Made by a program: the position numbers and the translations under genes
Notes under the pieces: generated by a model
What the model was told of the DNA's origin: nothing
The model's input: the letters and a program-made list of their open reading frames with translations, nothing else
Databases searched by the model: none
Assembly: GCA_025359425.1 (NCBI GenBank)
Contig: JANYGC010000030.1
Coordinates: 1 to 45,976 of the forward strand
Source: Sphingomonadaceae bacterium
GTDB lineage: Bacteria > Pseudomonadota > Alphaproteobacteria > Sphingomonadales > Sphingomonadaceae
Direction: 5' to 3'
DNA: 45,976 nucleotides
Shown: positions 43,065 through 45,976 of the stretch, in pieces
Layout: each line of letters begins with the position of its first letter
Numbering within the stretch: position 1 is the first letter of the stretch

Positions 43065-44875
43065 AGCCCCGCCTCGGCCAGCATCGCCGACGCGCCTTTT
43101 TCGGCGCCGTCGGCGTGGTTGCGGAGCATGGCGAACAGTTCGCGGCCCATGCCCATTTCGGCGCGCGGCGCGATCGCCGGCTCCCGGCCCGACAAGTCGG
43201 CCTTGAGCTGCAACAGCCCGTCATGGCCGCACAGCTTGATCACATCGCCGTCCTCGACATAAGCCAGTGGGCCGCCGCCGAGCGCTTCGGGGGTCACATG
43301 GATCGCGGCGGGAACCTTGCCCGATGCGCCCGACATCCGCCCGTCGGTGACCAGCGCGACCTTGTAGCCCTTGTCCTGTAGCACCCCCAGCGGCGGGGTT
43401 AGCTTGTGCAGTTCGGGCATCCCGTTGGCGCGGGGTCCCTGGAACCGCACCACCACGATCACGTCGCGGTTGAGCTCGCCCGCCTTGAACGCGGCCTGGA
43501 CCTCGTCCTGGGTGGTGAACACGCGGGCCGGAGCCTCGATGGTCCAGCGCGCGGCATCGACCGCGCTGGTCTTGAAGGTCGCGCGGCCAAGGTTGCCCTT
43601 GACCAGCCGCATCCCGCCATCGGGCATGAAGGCGCGGCTGGCCGGACGCAGCATCGCATCGTCGCCGCTTTCCGCAGGGGCCGGCTGCCAGCTCAGCGTA
43701 CCGTCCGCGAGCACCGGCTCGGTCGCGTAATCCGCCATGCCGCCCTCGGAGATCGTGAGCACATCGCCATGGACCAGCCCGGCATCCAGCAACTCGCGCA
43801 CCACGAACGAAATCCCGCCCGCCGCGTGGAAGTGGTTCACATCGCCGGCGCCATTGGGGTAGACCCGCGCCAGCAGCGGGACTGCGCCGGACAGCTCGTC
43901 AAGGTCCTGCCAGTCGAGCTTGATCCCGGCGGCGCGGGCCATCGCGGGCAAATGGATCGCGTGGTTGGTCGATCCGCCGGTGCACAAGAGCCCGACCGCA
44001 GCGTTGACGATGGCCTTTTCGTCGACCACCCGCGCCATCGGGCGGTAATCGTTGCTCTCGCGCCCGATTGCCGCGAGCCGGTGGACCGCGGCGCGGGTCA
44101 GCGCCGAACGTAGCGGGGTATTCGGCGGCACAAACGAGGCCGCCGGCATATGCAACCCCATCAGTTCGAGCATGATCTGGTTCGAATTGGCGGTGCCGTA
44201 AAAGGTGCAGGTGCCGGGGCTGTGATAGCTCGCGCTTTCGCTTTCGAGCAGGTCGGCGCGGCTGGCTTTGCCCTCGGCGTAAAGCTGGCGGACCTTCTGC
44301 TTTTCGCGGTTGGCGAGCCCCGAGGGCATCGGCCCCGAGGGAATGAAAATCGCGGGCAAATGTCCGAACCGCAGCGCGCCGATCACCAGGCCCGGGACGA
44401 TCTTGTCGCAGATCCCGAGCAGCGCCATCCCGTCGAACATCGCGTGGCTCATCGCCACAGTGGCGGCCATAGCGATGGCATCGCGGCTGAACAGCGACAG
44501 CTCCATCCCGTCCTGGCCCTGCGTCACCCCGTCGCACATCGCCGGGACACCGCCTGCAACCTGCGCGGTCGCACCAACTTCGCGCGCGTAAAGCTTCATT
44601 GCTTCGGGGTAACGGCCATAGGGCTGATGCGCCGAAAGCATGTCGTTGTACGCGGTGACGATCGCCAGGTTGGGCCCGCGTCCGTTGGCGATCGCCGGTT
44701 TGTCTTCAAGCGCGGCGGCGAAGCCGTGCGCGAGGTTCGAGCAGGACAAGGCCCCGCGCCCGGGAAACTTCTCCGCCTCGCGTTCGATCAAGTCGAGATA
44801 GCGGCGGCGGCTGTCCTTCGACTTGTCGATGATCCGCGCGGTGACGCGCTCGATCACCGGATTGAGACTAGTCAT
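43061..44875 (-). CDS. edd: 6-Phosphogluconate dehydratase
   Basis: 604 residues, normal for Edd. It dehydrates 6-phosphogluconate to KDPG with a [4Fe-4S] cluster. Cluster and active-site cysteines appear in [32 protein letters not shown] and [32 protein letters not shown] and [23 protein letters not shown] are further IlvD/Edd signatures. The start at ATG 44875 overlaps the zwf stop by 8 bases, and its end overlaps glk by 4. Confidence 0.97.
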   Translation of the reverse strand: MTSLNPVIERVTARIIDKSKDSRRRYLDLIEREAEKFPGRGALSCSNLAHGFAAALEDKPAIANGRGPNLAIVTAYNDMLSAHQPYGRYPEAMKLYAREVGATAQVAGGVPAMCDGVTQGQDGMELSLFSRDAIAMAATVAMSHAMFDGMALLGICDKIVPGLVIGALRFGHLPAIFIPSGPMPSGLANREKQKVRQLYAEGKASRADLLESESASYHSPGTCTFYGTANSNQIMLELMGLHMPAASFVPPNTPLRSALTRAAVHRLAAIGRESNDYRPMARVVDEKAIVNAAVGLLCTGGSTNHAIHLPAMARAAGIKLDWQDLDELSGAVPLLARVYPNGAGDVNHFHAAGGISFVVRELLDAGLVHGDVLTISEGGMADYATEPVLADGTLSWQPAPAESGDDAMLRPASRAFMPDGGMRLVKGNLGRATFKTSAVDAARWTIEAPARVFTTQDEVQAAFKAGELNRDVIVVVRFQGPRANGMPELHKLTPPLGVLQDKGYKVALVTDGRMSGASGKVPAAIHVTPEALGGGPLAYVEDGDVIKLCGHDGLLQLKADLSGREPAIAPRAEMGMGRELFAMLRNHADGAEKGASAMLAEAGL

Positions 44876-45976
44876 GCCAGGTTACCCCGTCGCGCTCGGC
44901 CAGCGCGATCGCTGCCGAAGGCCCCCAGTTGCCCGCCGAATAGGCCTTGGGCTTTACGTCATGCTCGGCCCACAGCGCGCGGATCTGGTCGATCCAGCCC
45001 CATTGCGCCTCCACCTCGTCGCGGCGCACGAACAGCGTCTGGTCGCCCTCGATCAGGTCGAGCAGCAGGCGCTCGTAGGCGATGCGTTTTTTGGGGCCGG
45101 CGAAGGCATCGGGCATGGTGATGTTGAGCGGCACCGGGCGCAAGCGGATCCCGTCGCGGTCGAGCCCGGGCTCTTTGGCCATCAGTTGCAGCTGGATATT
45201 TTCTTCGGGCTGGATCCCGATCACCAGTGCATTGGGCTGGGTCTTGGCCCCGCGCGCGGCAAAGATCGAATGCGGGATGGCGCGAAAGTTGACCACGATC
45301 TCGGTCTTGCGCTCGGGCAGGCGTTTGCCGGTGCGCAGGTAGAACGGCACCCCCTGCCAGCGCCAGTTATCGACGTGGGCCTTGATCGCCACAAACGTCT
45401 CGGTGTCCGATGGCTTGCCCAGCTCCTCGTCGTAGCCCGGGACGGGCTGGGCATCGATGGCGCCCTTGCGGTATTGCCCGGTGACCGTCTCGGCCGGGGC
45501 GACCACGCGCAGCGCGCGCAGCACCTTGACCTTTTCGTCCTGGATCGGGGTTGCGTCATAGCTGGTCGGCGGTTCCATTGCGACCAGCGCGAGCAGCTGG
45601 AGCATATGGTTCTGGACCATGTCGCGCAGCGCCCCGGCGCCGTCGTAATAGCCGACCCGGCTTTCCAGCCCGACCGTCTCGGCGATGGTGATCTGGACGT
45701 GATCGATATGCGCCGCGTTCCACAGCGGTTCGAACATGATATTGGCAAAGCGCAGCGCGAGCAGGTTCTGCACGGTTTCCTTGCCGAGGTAATGGTCGAT
45801 CCGGAAGATCCGGTCCTCACTGAACGCGGCGGCGACCGCGTCGTTGATTTCGCGGCTGGTCTCAAGGCTGGTGCCGAGCGGCTTTTCGAGCCCGATCCGC
45901 ACCCTGTCGCCGGTCAGTCCCGCCTGGGTAAGCCCGGCAATGGTCGGTTCGAACAGGCTCGGCGCGGTCGACAGGA
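44868..45976 (-). CDS. zwf: Glucose-6-phosphate dehydrogenase (partial, N-terminus outside window)
   Basis: 368 residues are visible, open through the right edge; the normal length is about 485, so roughly 115 N-terminal residues including the NADP Rossmann motif are missing. The catalytic signature [13 protein letters not shown] is intact, as are IEKPLG-like [51 protein letters not shown] and the FYLRTGKRL substrate region. It makes 6-phosphogluconolactone and NADPH, the entry to the Entner-Doudoroff and pentose-phosphate routes. A pgl gene is not visible; it may lie beyond the edge. Confidence 0.97.
   Translation of the reverse strand, partial: LSTAPSLFEPTIAGLTQAGLTGDRVRIGLEKPLGTSLETSREINDAVAAAFSEDRIFRIDHYLGKETVQNLLALRFANIMFEPLWNAAHIDHVQITIAETVGLESRVGYYDGAGALRDMVQNHMLQLLALVAMEPPTSYDATPIQDEKVKVLRALRVVAPAETVTGQYRKGAIDAQPVPGYDEELGKPSDTETFVAIKAHVDNWRWQGVPFYLRTGKRLPERKTEIVVNFRAIPHSIFAARGAKTQPNALVIGIQPEENIQLQLMAKEPGLDRDGIRLRPVPLNITMPDAFAGPKKRIAYERLLLDLIEGDQTLFVRRDEVEAQWGWIDQIRALWAEHDVKPKAYSAGNWGPSAAIALAERDGVTWHD

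Noticed and set aside
1..45976. tRNA, rRNA, CRISPR array, integrase or prophage
   Set aside because: Nothing recognisable by eye in any intergenic region; no regularly spaced direct repeats with unique spacers and no integrase or transposase gene were seen.

Overview
This 45,976-base window is a high-GC chromosomal segment from an alphaproteobacterium, most likely a member of the Sphingomonadales (Sphingomonas, Novosphingobium or Erythrobacter type). The reasons are the packed high-GC codon use, two TonB-dependent receptors, the overlapping zwf-edd-glk-eda Entner-Doudoroff operon, a PtsP-type nitrogen phosphotransferase, a DUF1465 (RcdA-like) protein, DUF465 (YdcH) mini-proteins and intergenic repeats of the 'GTCATCCCGGCGGAGGCCGGGACCC' and 'TCGTCATTGCGAG' kinds. 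I made this assignment by reading; no database was searched. Almost all of the window is ordinary chromosome, with one small foreign-looking patch near 23.1-24.2 kb.

Layout. 1-4683 (minus): the N-terminal 1,561 residues of a giant LapA-like surface adhesin with a retention module and VCBS/Ig-like repeats, running off the left edge. 5314-6624: a divergent membrane-anchored Ala/Pro-rich protein of unknown function. 6732-12212: two TonB-dependent receptors (one with candidate Fur boxes) flanking a class II aldolase and a lone [2Fe-2S] oxidoreductase subunit. 12354-17690: ArsC-type reductase, MFS transporter, phospholipid methyltransferase-like protein, two polytopic membrane proteins, LipB and a small lipoprotein. 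17691-19171: intergenic inverted repeats around a CitE-like lyase. 19172-23075: Old Yellow Enzyme, EamA transporter and DUF885 protein. 23140-24140: BrnT toxin, overlapping Xre-type partner and an HNH nuclease. 24200-28148 (minus): NadA, a membrane protein, DUF4230, a metallo-beta-lactamase-fold hydrolase and DUF1465. 28149-28977: a long hairpin and two divergent DUF465 mini-genes. 29050-34513: PtsP, a RodZ-like protein, CpoB-like protein and TilS. 34510-37890: an HCCA-isomerase/alcohol-dehydrogenase pair divergent from two SDRs, with a perfect palindrome between. 37907-45976 (minus): L,D-transpeptidase, a PEP-carboxylase-like protein and the eda-glk-edd-zwf operon (zwf cut by the right edge).

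How the genes work together. The clearest functional unit is the last 8 kb: zwf, edd, glk and eda overlap by 4-8 bases and convert glucose to pyruvate plus glyceraldehyde-3-phosphate by the Entner-Doudoroff route. Just downstream sits a PEP-carboxylase homologue that keeps the catalytic histidine motif but has lost several other signature motifs; I regard it as the most interesting protein in the window. The adhesin looks like a LapA-type, LapG-releasable biofilm protein, but no LapD, LapG or type I exporter is visible here. The ADH/HCCA-isomerase and SDR genes look like a small detoxification or acyl-CoA catabolic locus that may be controlled from the 16-bp palindrome between them.
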